Part shown: positions 23,846 through 32,334 of the stretch, in pieces
How positions within the stretch are numbered: position 1 is the first letter of the stretch
Layout: the number at the start of each line of letters is the position of its first letter
NCBI GenBank assembly: GCA_017434775.1
Contig: JAFSGG010000030.1
Span: 1 to 47,258 of the forward strand
DNA: 47,258 nucleotides
Reading direction: 5' to 3'
Source of the DNA: Clostridia bacterium
GTDB taxonomy: Bacteria; Bacillota; Clostridia; Christensenellales; Aristaeellaceae
Position numbers and translations under genes: made by a program
Notes under the pieces: generated by a model
Databases searched by the model: none
What the model saw: the letters and a program-made list of their open reading frames with translations, nothing else
Told to the model about the DNA's origin: nothing

Positions 23846-25363
23846 ATGTCTGAAAATCAATACCTGCTGGAGATGCTCGATATTGATAAGCAGTTCCCCG
23901 GCGTTAAGGCATTGAATCACGCCAAGTTGCAATTGCGGCCCGGCACGGTGCATGCCCTGATGGGTGAAAACGGCGCCGGTAAATCCACCCTGATGAAATG
24001 CCTTTTCGGTATTTACACCAAGGATGGCGGCACCATTTCCATGGATGGAAAGCCCGTTGCTTTTACAAGCCCCCGCGATGCGCTGGATAATGGCGTGGCC
24101 ATGGTGCACCAGGAGCTGAATCAGGTGCTTCGGCGTAACGTGATGGAAAATGTGTGGCTGGGTCGTTTCCCCACCACAAAATTTGGTACCATTGATACAA
24201 AGAAAATGTACAGCGATACCAAAGCAGTGTTTGAAAAGCTGGAAATCGACGTGGATCCCAAGCAGATCATCGGCGAACTTTCCGTTTCCAAACGCCAGAT
24301 GGTTGAAATTGCCAAAGCAGTTTCTTACAATGCCCGAATTCTGGTGCTGGATGAGCCCACCAGCTCACTGACGGAAGATGAAGTGGATCATCTGTTCCGG
24401 ATCATGAACCAATTGACGGCTGAAGGCGTGGGTATCATTTACATCAGCCATAAGATGGATGAAATCCTGCGGATTTCTAACGATGTGACCATCATGCGTG
24501 ACGGTCAGTGGATTGCAACCAAGGATGCCAGCGAACTGACCAAGGCCGAAATTATCCGGCTGATGGTTGGCCGTGAAATGAACAATCAGTTCCCTCCGAA
24601 AAACAATCAGATCGGTGACGTGCTGCTGGACGTGAAGGATTTCTCCGGCAAGTATGAGCCCACCTGCCACAATGTCAGCTTCCAGCTGCATGCAGGTGAA
24701 GTGCTGGGTGTTGCCGGGCTTGTGGGTTCCCGCCGCACAGAACTGCTCAATACGCTCTTTGGCTATTATACCAAGGGTGGCGGATCGCTGGAAATGCGCG
24801 GCAAGCCCATCAATAACGTAACCACGGCAGAAGCACGCAAAAACGGTTTTGCCCTGATTACGGAAGAGCGGCGCGCCACAGGTATTTTTGCAGAAAACAG
24901 TATCCTGTTCAACTCCATCATTGCCAATGTGGATAACTATGGCAAGCCTGTGCTGAGCAACAAAAAGATGGATAAGGACACGGATTGGGTTATTGATTCT
25001 ATCAAAGTTAAAACGCCCAGCAAAAAGACGCATATCAAGAGTCTTTCCGGCGGTAACCAGCAAAAGGTTATCATCGGCCGCTGGCTGCTGACCCAGCCGG
25101 ACGTGCTGCTGCTGGACGAACCTACCCGCGGTATTGACGTGGGTGCCAAATACGAGATTTATCAGCTGATCCTGAACCTGGCAGAACAGGGCAAGGGTGT
25201 GATGATGGTATCTTCAGAAATGCCTGAATTGCTGGGTATTTGCGACAGAATTCTGGTCATGTCCAACGGACGGCTTGCCGGGATTGTGGAGCGGGGGAAG
25301 GACTTTGGCGATATCCCCGGCGAACAGGAAACGATCATGGCTCTGGCGGCCAAGTATGTGTGA
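23846..25363 (+). CDS. Sugar ABC transporter double ATPase (MglA-type)
   Basis: A 505-residue protein with two ATPase halves. First half: Walker [10 protein letters not shown] (about 43-51), signature [14 protein letters not shown], Walker [16 protein letters not shown]. Second half: degenerate Walker [17 protein letters not shown], signature [16 protein letters not shown], Walker [17 protein letters not shown]. Degeneration of the second P-loop is normal for the MglA/RbsA group. It powers the permease encoded next. ATG 23846 is preceded by GTGAGGATGAAAT; a stronger site is absent. The permease start follows after 14 bases. Confidence 0.95.
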   Translation: MSENQYLLEMLDIDKQFPGVKALNHAKLQLRPGTVHALMGENGAGKSTLMKCLFGIYTKDGGTISMDGKPVAFTSPRDALDNGVAMVHQELNQVLRRNVMENVWLGRFPTTKFGTIDTKKMYSDTKAVFEKLEIDVDPKQIIGELSVSKRQMVEIAKAVSYNARILVLDEPTSSLTEDEVDHLFRIMNQLTAEGVGIIYISHKMDEILRISNDVTIMRDGQWIATKDASELTKAEIIRLMVGREMNNQFPPKNNQIGDVLLDVKDFSGKYEPTCHNVSFQLHAGEVLGVAGLVGSRRTELLNTLFGYYTKGGGSLEMRGKPINNVTTAEARKNGFALITEERRATGIFAENSILFNSIIANVDNYGKPVLSNKKMDKDTDWVIDSIKVKTPSKKTHIKSLSGGNQQKVIIGRWLLTQPDVLLLDEPTRGIDVGAKYEIYQLILNLAEQGKGVMMVSSEMPELLGICDRILVMSNGRLAGIVERGKDFGDIPGEQETIMALAAKYV

Positions 25364-25377
25364 TGAGGTGAAAACAG

Positions 25378-27063
25378 ATGAAAAATAAGAAAATACTCAG
25401 CATCATCATGCTGGTCGTGCTGGTGGCCGGCATCGCATGTGCCATTTATGGTTCTACAGGTAACGCCATCTATACGAATGCGGCAGAAATGATGGGCGGC
25501 GATAAGAAAGCCGCTATGACTTACATTCAGGAGCCTTCCAAGCTGACCAAGCTGGGCAACAACAACGATATTACCAAGATCGGCCCGGAAAAGATCAAAA
25601 CCTTCCTGAAGGATCTGGGTGCTGATGCTGCCCAGGTGGATAAGGCCGTGGATCAGCGGCTGGCTTATCAGATTGCAAATGATCATGCAAAAGACAGAGA
25701 TTTGTTCCTGGCTTATATGCAGATCGAAAATCCTGCATTCACCGAAGAAGATCTGAACGCCTTTATCCGAAACCAGCGCACCGAATACGAAGCCAAACGT
25801 AAAGAAATGACCATGAAGGAAATTGGCATTGAAGACGAGGCTGCTTTCGATGAGCTGGATAAGAATACTGCTCTGATCGAACTGTACCGCAGCGTGATCC
25901 CGAAGCTGCAGAATGACCAGCATATGACTTCTGCTGTGGTTGTGCAGTTTATCGGTATCATTCTGATTGTGGGCTCTCTGGCTTATTTCCTGATTCAGGC
26001 CATGGATATCAAGCCCCGTCCCCGCACCAAGGCGGCCAACCCCAAGGTGACCAAGGTCACTTCCTTCCTGCTGAACTATGCGCTGTTCATCATCATGGGC
26101 CTGATTCTGGTGATCGTTTCCATCATTCGGATCGACTTCCTGAGCATGAACAACATCCTCAACATTCTGCAGAACGCTTCCACCAAGGGTATCCTGGCCC
26201 TGGGCTGCGCCGGCTTGATTGTGCTTGCCGGTACGGACCTGTCCATTGGCCGTGTGCTGGGCATCTCTGCTGCTGTGACGGCATCTCTGGTGCAGTCCAC
26301 CACCTATACCAGCCGCATGTATCCAACCATGGTGGAACCGCTGGGTGCTTTCGGTCTGCTGATCCCGCTGTTTGCTTCCATTGCTGTGGCTGTAGCTTTC
26401 TGCATGCTCAATGGTTTCGGTGTGGCCAAACTCCATCTGCACGCATTCATTGTGACCCTGGGTACGCAGCTGATCGCTTATGGCGCCAACTGCCTCTACA
26501 TCGAATCTCAGCCCTCCGGTACAGCCCAGTCCCTGTCCACCTTCGACCAGACCTTCCTCAACATCTCTGCCGGCGCCATCAAGCTGGGTGAAACCCGCAT
26601 TCCTTTGGTGGTTATCTACTTCATCGTGCTGGCTGGTATTGTGTGGGTTATCTGGAACAAGACGAAGCTGGGCAAGAACATGTTTGCCGTTGGCGGCAAT
26701 ACCGAAGCTGCTGCCGTATCCGGCGTTAACGTGGCCAAGACCATCATGCTGGTGTACCTGATGGCCGGTGTGCTCTATGGCATCGCCGCCTTCCTGGAAG
26801 CCGGCCGTATTACCGCCGTTGGCGCCAACACGGGTCTGAACTATGAAACCGATGCCATCAGTGCCGTTGTGGTCGGCGGCGTCAGCTTCTCCGGCGGTGT
26901 TGGTACCATCCAGGGCGTTGTGATTGGCGCAGTGATCCTGCAGGCTATCGTATACGCCCTGCAGTTCCTGGGCGTGAATCCCTACATCCAGTACATTATC
27001 CGCGGTTTGATCATCATCCTTGCCGTTTCCATCGACGTGCGTAAGTACATTGTGAAGAAGTAA
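25378..27063 (+). CDS. Sugar ABC transporter permease with long N-terminal extension (MglC-type)
   Basis: A 561-residue membrane protein. From about residue 220 it is an MglC/RbsC permease: NILQNASTKGILALGCAGL, VLAGTDLSIGRVLGISA, MLNGFGVAKLHLHAFIVTLG, LGKNMFAVGGNTEAAAVSGV and AVVVGGVSFSGGVGTIQGVV, the last near the ATPase-coupling loop. Before this lie an extra membrane segment (about 5-25), an external helical domain of some 150 residues rich in charged residues (KIGPEKIKTFLKDLGADAAQ, FTEEDLNAFIRNQRTEYEAK) and another membrane segment (about 183-205). Normal MglC proteins are about 330 residues and lack these parts. Confidence 0.93.
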   Translation: MKNKKILSIIMLVVLVAGIACAIYGSTGNAIYTNAAEMMGGDKKAAMTYIQEPSKLTKLGNNNDITKIGPEKIKTFLKDLGADAAQVDKAVDQRLAYQIANDHAKDRDLFLAYMQIENPAFTEEDLNAFIRNQRTEYEAKRKEMTMKEIGIEDEAAFDELDKNTALIELYRSVIPKLQNDQHMTSAVVVQFIGIILIVGSLAYFLIQAMDIKPRPRTKAANPKVTKVTSFLLNYALFIIMGLILVIVSIIRIDFLSMNNILNILQNASTKGILALGCAGLIVLAGTDLSIGRVLGISAAVTASLVQSTTYTSRMYPTMVEPLGAFGLLIPLFASIAVAVAFCMLNGFGVAKLHLHAFIVTLGTQLIAYGANCLYIESQPSGTAQSLSTFDQTFLNISAGAIKLGETRIPLVVIYFIVLAGIVWVIWNKTKLGKNMFAVGGNTEAAAVSGVNVAKTIMLVYLMAGVLYGIAAFLEAGRITAVGANTGLNYETDAISAVVVGGVSFSGGVGTIQGVVIGAVILQAIVYALQFLGVNPYIQYIIRGLIIILAVSIDVRKYIVKK

Positions 27064-27066
27064 GCT

Positions 27067-27297
27067 ATGAAGAATGAAATGAATGGGCGTCAAGCCCGCG
27101 CGCAAATGGACCAGGCAAAGGCGCAATCCGAAAAAACATTCGGCGGTAAGAGCGAAGGCCCCCGGCGGTATAAGCTGTATGATAAGATCAAAGAGAATGT
27201 ATCGCTGAGAACCATTGATGCAATCATCATCGGTACATCGGTGTTGATTATCGCACTGTTGATTATCGGTATTACCACCGGCACGCCTCCCCAATAA
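27067..27297 (+). CDS. Small single-pass membrane protein of the sugar transporter operon
   Basis: A 76-residue protein starting three bases after the permease stop. A basic, glutamine-rich cytoplasmic part (NGRQARAQMDQAKAQSEKT, KSEGPRRYKLYDKIKENVSL) is followed by one membrane segment (IDAIIIGTSVLIIALLIIGI) and a very short outer tail. No known family. The tight spacing before the operon terminator suggests that it acts with the transporter, perhaps as an accessory subunit. Proteins of this type have no defined function that I can name. Confidence 0.75.
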   Translation: MKNEMNGRQARAQMDQAKAQSEKTFGGKSEGPRRYKLYDKIKENVSLRTIDAIIIGTSVLIIALLIIGITTGTPPQ

Positions 27298-27304
27298 TGG
27301 ATGT

Positions 27305-27342
27305 TCCCCTTCATCTGTGCAAATGGATGAAGGGGATTTTTT
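27305..27342 (+). terminator. Terminator of the sugar transporter operon
   Basis: A perfect 10-bp stem (27306-27315 with 27326-27335, ten-base loop) followed by ATTTTTT. Confidence 0.9.
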
Positions 27343-27365
27343 ATCCGATTTTGCAGATCTTCACC

Positions 27366-27394
27366 TTGACCGGAAACACCGGGCAAGGTATAAT
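27366..27394 (+). promoter_or_regulatory. Sigma-A promoter of the xylose isomerase gene
   Basis: TTGACC (27366-27371), 17 bases, TATAAT (27389-27394). Confidence 0.85.
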
Positions 27395-27454
27395 ATAGGG
27401 GAAGGAAAAACGAAATATACCCTGTTTGTATGAACGTATAAGGAGGAAATTTTC

Positions 27455-28486
27455 ATGTCTCAGTTCAAATTCTCCGTGGGCCCCTGGAATGTTCATACGG
27501 GTGCTGATTCTTACGGCCCCGAAACCAGAAAAGCCATTGATCTGGAAACGAAATTTGCCATGTTCCGTGAGCTTGGCTTTGATGCGGTGCAGTTTCATGA
27601 TGACGATGTTGTCCCCAACATGAACGACCTTTCCGAAGATGAAATCAAGGCGGAAGCCCGGAAGGTGAAAGCGTTGCTGGATAAATACAACCTGAAAGCG
27701 GAATTTGTGGCACCCCGGCTGTGGATGGATCCTCATACCACCGACGGCGGCTATACTTCCACCAGCAGAGAAGACCGTGAATTTGCCATGTGGCGTTCTT
27801 TCCGTTCCATTGATATTGCCCGTGAACTGGGCTGCGATCTGATCGTGCTTTGGCTGGCCCGGGAAGGCACACTGTGTGCAGAGGCGAAAAGTCCTGTGGA
27901 AGCCACGCAGCAGTTAGTGGCATCCATCAATGAAATGCTGCGTTACGATGATAGCATTCGCATTTGCATTGAGCCCAAGCCCAACGAACCCATTGATCGT
28001 TCCTTCTGCGGTACCATCGGCCATGTGATGGCGGTTTCTGCCGCGACCATTGATCCCAAGCGCGTAGGCGGCAATCTGGAAAGCGCGCATGCTGTTCTGG
28101 CTGGGCTGGATCCTGCCAATGAAATGGGCTTTGCCCTGGCCTTTGGCAAGCTATTCACCGTGCACATGAATGACCAGAATGGCATCCGTTATGATCAGGA
28201 TAAGTCCTTTGGCGTGGAAAACCTGCGTTCTGCCTTTAATCAGGTGAAGGTGCTGGTGGAAAACGGCTACGGCAAGAAGGGCGAATACGTAGGGCTGGAT
28301 GTGAAAGCCATGCGCACCACCAGCGATGAAGACAGTTATGAACATCTGAAGAATTCTCTGGAGATTTTCAAGGCCATGGAAGAGAAAGTGAAGAAATACG
28401 ACTACGCCTATGCCAACGAACTGATCCGGGAAAAGAAATTTGAACAGCTGGAGATGTACGTGATGCGGCTGATCATGGGCATTTGA
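27455..28486 (+). CDS. xylA: Xylose isomerase (class I-like)
   Basis: A 343-residue TIM-barrel isomerase. The metal and catalytic residues of class I xylose isomerase are all present in order: AVQFHDDDVVP (His, Asp), ICIEPKPNEP (Glu, Lys), GGNLESAHAVLAG (Glu, His), VHMNDQNGIRYDQDKSFG (three Asp ligands) and VGLDVKAMRTT (Asp). It converts D-xylose to D-xylulose, or D-glucose to D-fructose, and related aldoses. AAGGAGG precedes the ATG. The length matches the short actinobacterial-type class rather than the 440-residue class II enzymes usual in Firmicutes, which is notable. A PfkB kinase follows after a hairpin. Confidence 0.88.
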   Translation: MSQFKFSVGPWNVHTGADSYGPETRKAIDLETKFAMFRELGFDAVQFHDDDVVPNMNDLSEDEIKAEARKVKALLDKYNLKAEFVAPRLWMDPHTTDGGYTSTSREDREFAMWRSFRSIDIARELGCDLIVLWLAREGTLCAEAKSPVEATQQLVASINEMLRYDDSIRICIEPKPNEPIDRSFCGTIGHVMAVSAATIDPKRVGGNLESAHAVLAGLDPANEMGFALAFGKLFTVHMNDQNGIRYDQDKSFGVENLRSAFNQVKVLVENGYGKKGEYVGLDVKAMRTTSDEDSYEHLKNSLEIFKAMEEKVKKYDYAYANELIREKKFEQLEMYVMRLIMGI

Positions 28487-28500
28487 TCGGAACAACATAC

Positions 28501-28531
28501 CGGCCTGTTGGGCAGCCGGCAGGCCGTTTTT
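28501..28531 (+). terminator. Terminator of the xylose isomerase gene
   Basis: Arms 28501-28507 and 28520-28526 (CGGCCTG/CAGGCCG) followed by TTTTT, lying immediately before the PfkB kinase; readthrough would join the two genes. Confidence 0.75.
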
Positions 28532-28547
28532 CAGCAGGAGGATGGAT

Positions 28548-29669
28548 ATGGGCAAACATCGGATCATTGCCGCCGGGCACATCTGCCTGGATATTACGCC
28601 GGTATTTCCAGCCGGGAAAACCGTGGGGAAAGTAAGCGAAATGCTGGTGCCAGGGAAGCTGGTGGAAATGGATGCGGCCAGTGTGCATACAGGCGGCAGC
28701 GTGGCCAATACCGGGCTGGCCATGAAAAAACTGGGAAATGATGTGCGGCTGCTTGGCAAAGTAGGGCAGGATGCCTTTGGCGCCATGGTGCAGAATATTC
28801 TGTCCGGGCACGGGGGAGGCGGCTTGATTGTGGATGCGGGGAGCACCACGTCCTATTCGGTTGTGCTGGCGCTGCCGGGCATTGACCGGATGTTTCTGCA
28901 TCATCCCGGGGCCAATGATACCTTTGCCGCCGACGATGTACCGGAAGATGCCTTGGAAGGAGCGCAGCTGTTTCACTTTGGCTATCCGCCGCTGATGAAA
29001 AGGATGTACCAAAACGGCGGCGAAGAACTGAAAAACATGATGCAGCGGGTGAAAGCCAGGGGCGTTGCCACCAGCCTGGATATGGCGGCGATGGATGCTC
29101 ATGGCGAAGGGGCAAAGGTAGACTGGGAAAGCCTTCTCAAGCTTGTATTGCCCCACGTGGACTTTTTTGTGCCCAGCTTTGAAGAATTGTGTTTTATGCT
29201 GGACAGGCCCCTGTTTGAGCGGCTGACAGCTGCCGGAACAGATTGTACGGATGGGCTGGATGTGATGCAATACGCCTTGCCGCTGGCTGAAAAATGCCTG
29301 CAGATGGGCTGCGGTGTGGTGATGATCAAGTGCGGCCTGGCCGGGCTTTTGTGGAAAGGGGCGGAGGATCAGCGTGTGGCACAGGTTGGCGGCAACTGGC
29401 AGTGCAACGCTTCCCTGTGGGCACAAAAGGGCGGCTATCAACCCTGTTATCAGGCGGATATTGTACGCAGCGGCGCCGGGGCAGGGGATGTGACCATTGC
29501 AGCCTGGCTGACGGCGGTGCTGGACGGCGAAACGCCGGAGGAATGTGCCAGACTGGCAGCTGCGGAGGGCGCCGCTTCCGTTACCAGTTACGATGCCCTG
29601 GGCGGCATCCTAAGCCTGGATGAAATACGCAAGCGGCTGGCCGACGGATGGAAACTGCGCGGAGAATGA
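28548..29669 (+). CDS. PfkB-family carbohydrate kinase
   Basis: A 373-residue sugar kinase. N-terminal signature GHICLDITP and VHTGGSVANTGLAMKKLG, middle HHPGANDTFAADDVP, and C-terminal active site VRSGAGAGDVTIAAWLTAVL with the GAGD anion hole and catalytic Asp. Ribokinase/fructokinase/phosphofructokinase-like members phosphorylate sugars or sugar phosphates with ATP. The second ATG (28548) is chosen since AGGAG lies seven bases upstream. No own promoter was found, so transcription through the hairpin at 28501 is likely. It may provide the second phosphate needed by the class II aldolase. Confidence 0.92.
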   Translation: MGKHRIIAAGHICLDITPVFPAGKTVGKVSEMLVPGKLVEMDAASVHTGGSVANTGLAMKKLGNDVRLLGKVGQDAFGAMVQNILSGHGGGGLIVDAGSTTSYSVVLALPGIDRMFLHHPGANDTFAADDVPEDALEGAQLFHFGYPPLMKRMYQNGGEELKNMMQRVKARGVATSLDMAAMDAHGEGAKVDWESLLKLVLPHVDFFVPSFEELCFMLDRPLFERLTAAGTDCTDGLDVMQYALPLAEKCLQMGCGVVMIKCGLAGLLWKGAEDQRVAQVGGNWQCNASLWAQKGGYQPCYQADIVRSGAGAGDVTIAAWLTAVLDGETPEECARLAAAEGAASVTSYDALGGILSLDEIRKRLADGWKLRGE

Positions 29670-29680
29670 ACATAAAAAAC

Positions 29681-29716
29681 AAAAGAAGCGTTTCAAACCG
29701 GACGCTTCTTTTTTAT
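29681..29716 (+). terminator. Terminator of the PfkB kinase gene
   Basis: A perfect 11-bp stem (29681-29691 with 29702-29712) ending in a T-run. Confidence 0.85.
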
Positions 29717-29761
29717 GTTCAGGGATTATACCGGAGGATGCGGTATGGGAAGATGGATTGC

Positions 29762-29799
29762 AAAAAAAGACCGCCCGGTGAAGAAAACACCGGACGATC
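29762..29799 (-). terminator. Terminator of the Cys/His-repeat membrane protein gene
   Basis: Arms 29769-29780 and 29788-29799 form a 12-bp stem with two wobble pairs; read leftwards seven T follow (29768-29762). Confidence 0.85.
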
Positions 29800-29813
29800 A
29801 GGAAGGGCGTTGA

Positions 29814-30740
29814 TTATTCGGTTACAGCGCAGACCGTGCAGGCGACGGCATGTTCAGCAGCCGCGGCGTCATCCACGGTGCCGGCCAGCAGTTCTTCCAC
29901 ATCGGCCAGGGTGGCGCAATCGGAATCGAAGTGATAGGTGTCGCCTTCGGCAGCCCAGTAAACGGTGCTGACAGCGGCTTCTTCCTTGGGTTCCACTTCA
30001 TAGTCGGAAACGTCCACGTCATCGGTGCGTACGCCATCGATGCCGTCACGCTTGGCGCAGTAGGAGCACAGGCGGGTGCGGTTGGCCGCCACTGCTTGTT
30101 CCACGGTGCCCATGGTCAGTTCGTCAGAAACATTCAGGGCATGGCATTCGGGATCGGTATGGTATACCTTGCCGAAGGTGCTCCAGTATACATCGCCGGA
30201 GATGATGGAGGAAGCTGCTTCCAGATCTTCCTTGGAGACGGGATCGAAATCGTAGCTGGCCACACCGGCGATCAGGGCAGCAATGATGGCCACGATGACC
30301 GCGATGGTTTTGGTCTTTTTATCGGCCTTCTTATCGGTGAGGGCGATAATAACAAAGGGGATGAAGGCGAAAGCAGCCACGATGACGCCCATGTTGTTCC
30401 ACAGCCAGAACTTCAGCTTGTTCTTTTCGCTGGCGGGCTTGATGCGGTTGGCTTTTTTCCAGAGCAGGGAACCGGCCACCACGCAGATAAGATCCAGCAC
30501 CAGGGCGATGATCAGCTGAGCGGTGGTGCCCATGAAGGTCCAGTTGATATTACCGGTGAGGATCAGGATGGCCAGCACTTCAAAAGCAATGGCAGCGACC
30601 CAAAGGGCTACAGCACCGATGCGAAGACCGGTGGCATTGCCGGTGGGAGCAGCCTGTTTCACAACCCGGGCTTTGGTGGCATTGGTCACTTCCGTGCCGT
30701 CAGTGGCGGAAATGATGCGCTTTTTTTTCTTTTCAGACAT
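29814..30740 (-). CDS. Membrane protein with two C-terminal Cys/His repeats
   Basis: A 308-residue protein: basic N-terminus (SEKKKKRIISATDGTE), four membrane segments between about 38 and 170, then an external or cytoplasmic C-terminal part of two repeats of about 45 residues. Repeat 1 is VYWSTFGKVYHTDPECHALN ... TRLCSYC; repeat 2 is VYWAAEGDTYHFDSDCATLA ... AVACTVC. Each holds YHxDxxC, then a GTVxxAxAA helix, then CxxC, a plausible metal-binding unit of the kind found in scattered clostridial proteins (YHxxxxCxxL ... CxxC). The second ATG (30740) is used because AAGGAG precedes it by eight bases. Function unknown. Confidence 0.8.
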   Translation of the reverse strand: MSEKKKKRIISATDGTEVTNATKARVVKQAAPTGNATGLRIGAVALWVAAIAFEVLAILILTGNINWTFMGTTAQLIIALVLDLICVVAGSLLWKKANRIKPASEKNKLKFWLWNNMGVIVAAFAFIPFVIIALTDKKADKKTKTIAVIVAIIAALIAGVASYDFDPVSKEDLEAASSIISGDVYWSTFGKVYHTDPECHALNVSDELTMGTVEQAVAANRTRLCSYCAKRDGIDGVRTDDVDVSDYEVEPKEEAAVSTVYWAAEGDTYHFDSDCATLADVEELLAGTVDDAAAAEHAVACTVCAVTE

Positions 30741-30772
30741 GATCATTTCTCCTTTTCGAGATTCTTATGTAT

Positions 30773-30800
30773 ATTATACCATGGATTTTTTGTGAGGCAA
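30773..30800 (-). promoter_or_regulatory. Sigma-A promoter of the Cys/His-repeat protein gene
   Basis: Read leftwards: TTGCCT (30800-30795), 16 bases, TATAAT (30778-30773). Confidence 0.7.
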
Positions 30801-30877
30801 GTATTTTCTTCCATATCCCATCAATATTTTGTGAAAAAAACGGTAAAGAGGAAAGAAAACCACAAGATAGTGCGTAG

Positions 30878-31075
30878 CATTTTCACAAGCAATGGACGGA
30901 AAACAAAAAGAACGAAAAGGGGAGAGGATTCTTCGGGTCACCGGCAGGCATAGAGGCTGTGCAGCTGAAGCCGGAGATCGCATATGATGACAAAAATTGC
31001 ACGGAAATGATGGCTTTTGTCCAGAAAAACAAGGGAATGGTGACAGGAAATGATCTGATTGCGGCGAATGAATGA
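30878..31075 (+). pseudogene. Possible gene remnant upstream of the intracellular GH5 gene
   Basis: A stop-to-stop frame of 65 codons with good coding composition in its second half (GSPAGIEAVQLKPEIAYDDK ... GMVTGNDLIAANE) but no start codon with a ribosome site. It looks like the C-terminal end of a lost gene; not identified. Confidence 0.3.
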
Positions 31076-31107
31076 TGGGAAAAAACACACTGCGAGGTGC
31101 TGAAACC

Positions 31108-32154
31108 ATGGAAGTGAAAAAGACCATTCCTGCTCCCTTTGAAAAGGGCGTTAATTTTACCAACTGGCTGGAATACCGTTCTGCGGAGCAGATCAATGCG
31201 GAGATGTTTGGCTATCAGGATTTTGAAAATGCCCGGAAGATGGGGTGCGATGTGATTCGCCTGCCCATTCATTTTGAAAAGATCTGCCGGGAAGAAGAAG
31301 GCTTTGCCATTCCGCAGAAAATCTGGGGTATTCTGGATAATGTGGCCGACTGGTGCGAAAAACTGCAGATGTACATCATTCTGGATTTTCATAATGATTG
31401 CTCTGCCGATTCTGCCACGCCGCATGATGTGGACCGAATTTTGATCCCCGTCTGGCGGCAGCTGGCCGGAAGGTATAAAGAACGGTCTGAATACATTGTA
31501 TATGAGATCATGAACGAGCCCCATGCCATTCCTATTCCGTTGTGGAACGATATCATTGCCCGGGTGTTCAGGGAAATCCGGGCGATTGACAAAAAGCACT
31601 GGATCATTGTGGGCGGCGCGGATTGGAACAGCACCGAAGCCATGAAAACCCTGCCGGATTTTCACGATGATAAAGTGATCTACAATTTCCATTTCTACGA
31701 TCCCCACACCTTTACCCATCAGGGGGCGTCCTGGTGCCACATGCAGCGGGTAATGGGCTTGCCGTTCCCCTACGATGCGGAAAAAATGCCGCCCATGCCG
31801 GAAAATCCAACGGAAGTGGAAAAGCGCTGTTTTGAAAATTATCCCGTTAACGGCCAGCTTTCCAAAGTGACGGATTGCTTTGATCAGTATGCGCAGTTCA
31901 GCCGGGAGAGGAATGCGCCGGTGTTCGGCGGTGAATTCGGCTGTTTCATGACGGTGCCCAACGACCTGCGTATCAACTGGTACCGCATTGTGGCCGGCCT
32001 GCTGGCGGAAAGGGGCATTGCCCGCACCAGCTGGGATTATTACGGCGCATTCGGTGTGTTCCATCGCAAGGAACGCTTTGTGCGGCCTCAGTTCCCCCAG
32101 GATCTGAACCGGGAATTGCTGCGGGCCATGGGCCTGAATGCGGATGTGGAATAA
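31108..32154 (+). CDS. Intracellular GH5 glycoside hydrolase
   Basis: A 348-residue GH5 enzyme without a signal peptide, so it acts on imported oligosaccharides. Motifs: FEKGVNFTNWLEYR, CDVIRLPIHFEKI, MYIILDFHNDC, acid/base YEIMNEPHAIP, IYNFHFYDPHTFTHQG, nucleophile VFGGEFGCF, and a C-terminal TSWDYYGAFGVF with the conserved Trp. Unlike the permuted GH5 protein at 14 kb, the order is normal. ATG 31108 follows GCGAGGTG; upstream ATGs at 31072/31075 lack a site. The substrate is a beta-linked glucan or mannan oligomer. Confidence 0.92.
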   Translation: MEVKKTIPAPFEKGVNFTNWLEYRSAEQINAEMFGYQDFENARKMGCDVIRLPIHFEKICREEEGFAIPQKIWGILDNVADWCEKLQMYIILDFHNDCSADSATPHDVDRILIPVWRQLAGRYKERSEYIVYEIMNEPHAIPIPLWNDIIARVFREIRAIDKKHWIIVGGADWNSTEAMKTLPDFHDDKVIYNFHFYDPHTFTHQGASWCHMQRVMGLPFPYDAEKMPPMPENPTEVEKRCFENYPVNGQLSKVTDCFDQYAQFSRERNAPVFGGEFGCFMTVPNDLRINWYRIVAGLLAERGIARTSWDYYGAFGVFHRKERFVRPQFPQDLNRELLRAMGLNADVE

Positions 32155-32174
32155 GAATAACACTGCCCATACGA

Positions 32175-32214
32175 TAACGCTGCAACTCATGATGAGCCTG
32201 CAGCGTTAATTTTT
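32175..32214 (+). terminator. Terminator of the intracellular GH5 gene
   Basis: A perfect 10-bp stem (32175-32184 with 32199-32208), an inner small hairpin (CTCAT/ATGAG), then ATTTTTT. Confidence 0.9.
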
Positions 32215-32263
32215 TATTTAATTGCACAAATGCGCATGAAAAAGTATGGTTTTGTCGCACATT

Positions 32264-32292
32264 TTAGCATGTGAATGTATATAATCTATAAT
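32264..32292 (+). promoter_or_regulatory. Promoter of the MATE exporter gene
   Basis: TTAGCA (32264-32269), 17 bases, TATAAT (32287-32292). A second TATAAT at 32280-32285 lacks a good -35. Confidence 0.5.
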
Positions 32293-32334
32293 GCAGAATT
32301 CTGCGGACATTATGTTTCGGGAGACAGAGGAAGC

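Noticed and set aside
25162-27294. A 710-codon leftward frame across the permease gene
   Set aside because: It is antisense to an unmistakable ABC permease, is rich in His/Gln typical of antisense frames, and has no ribosome site.
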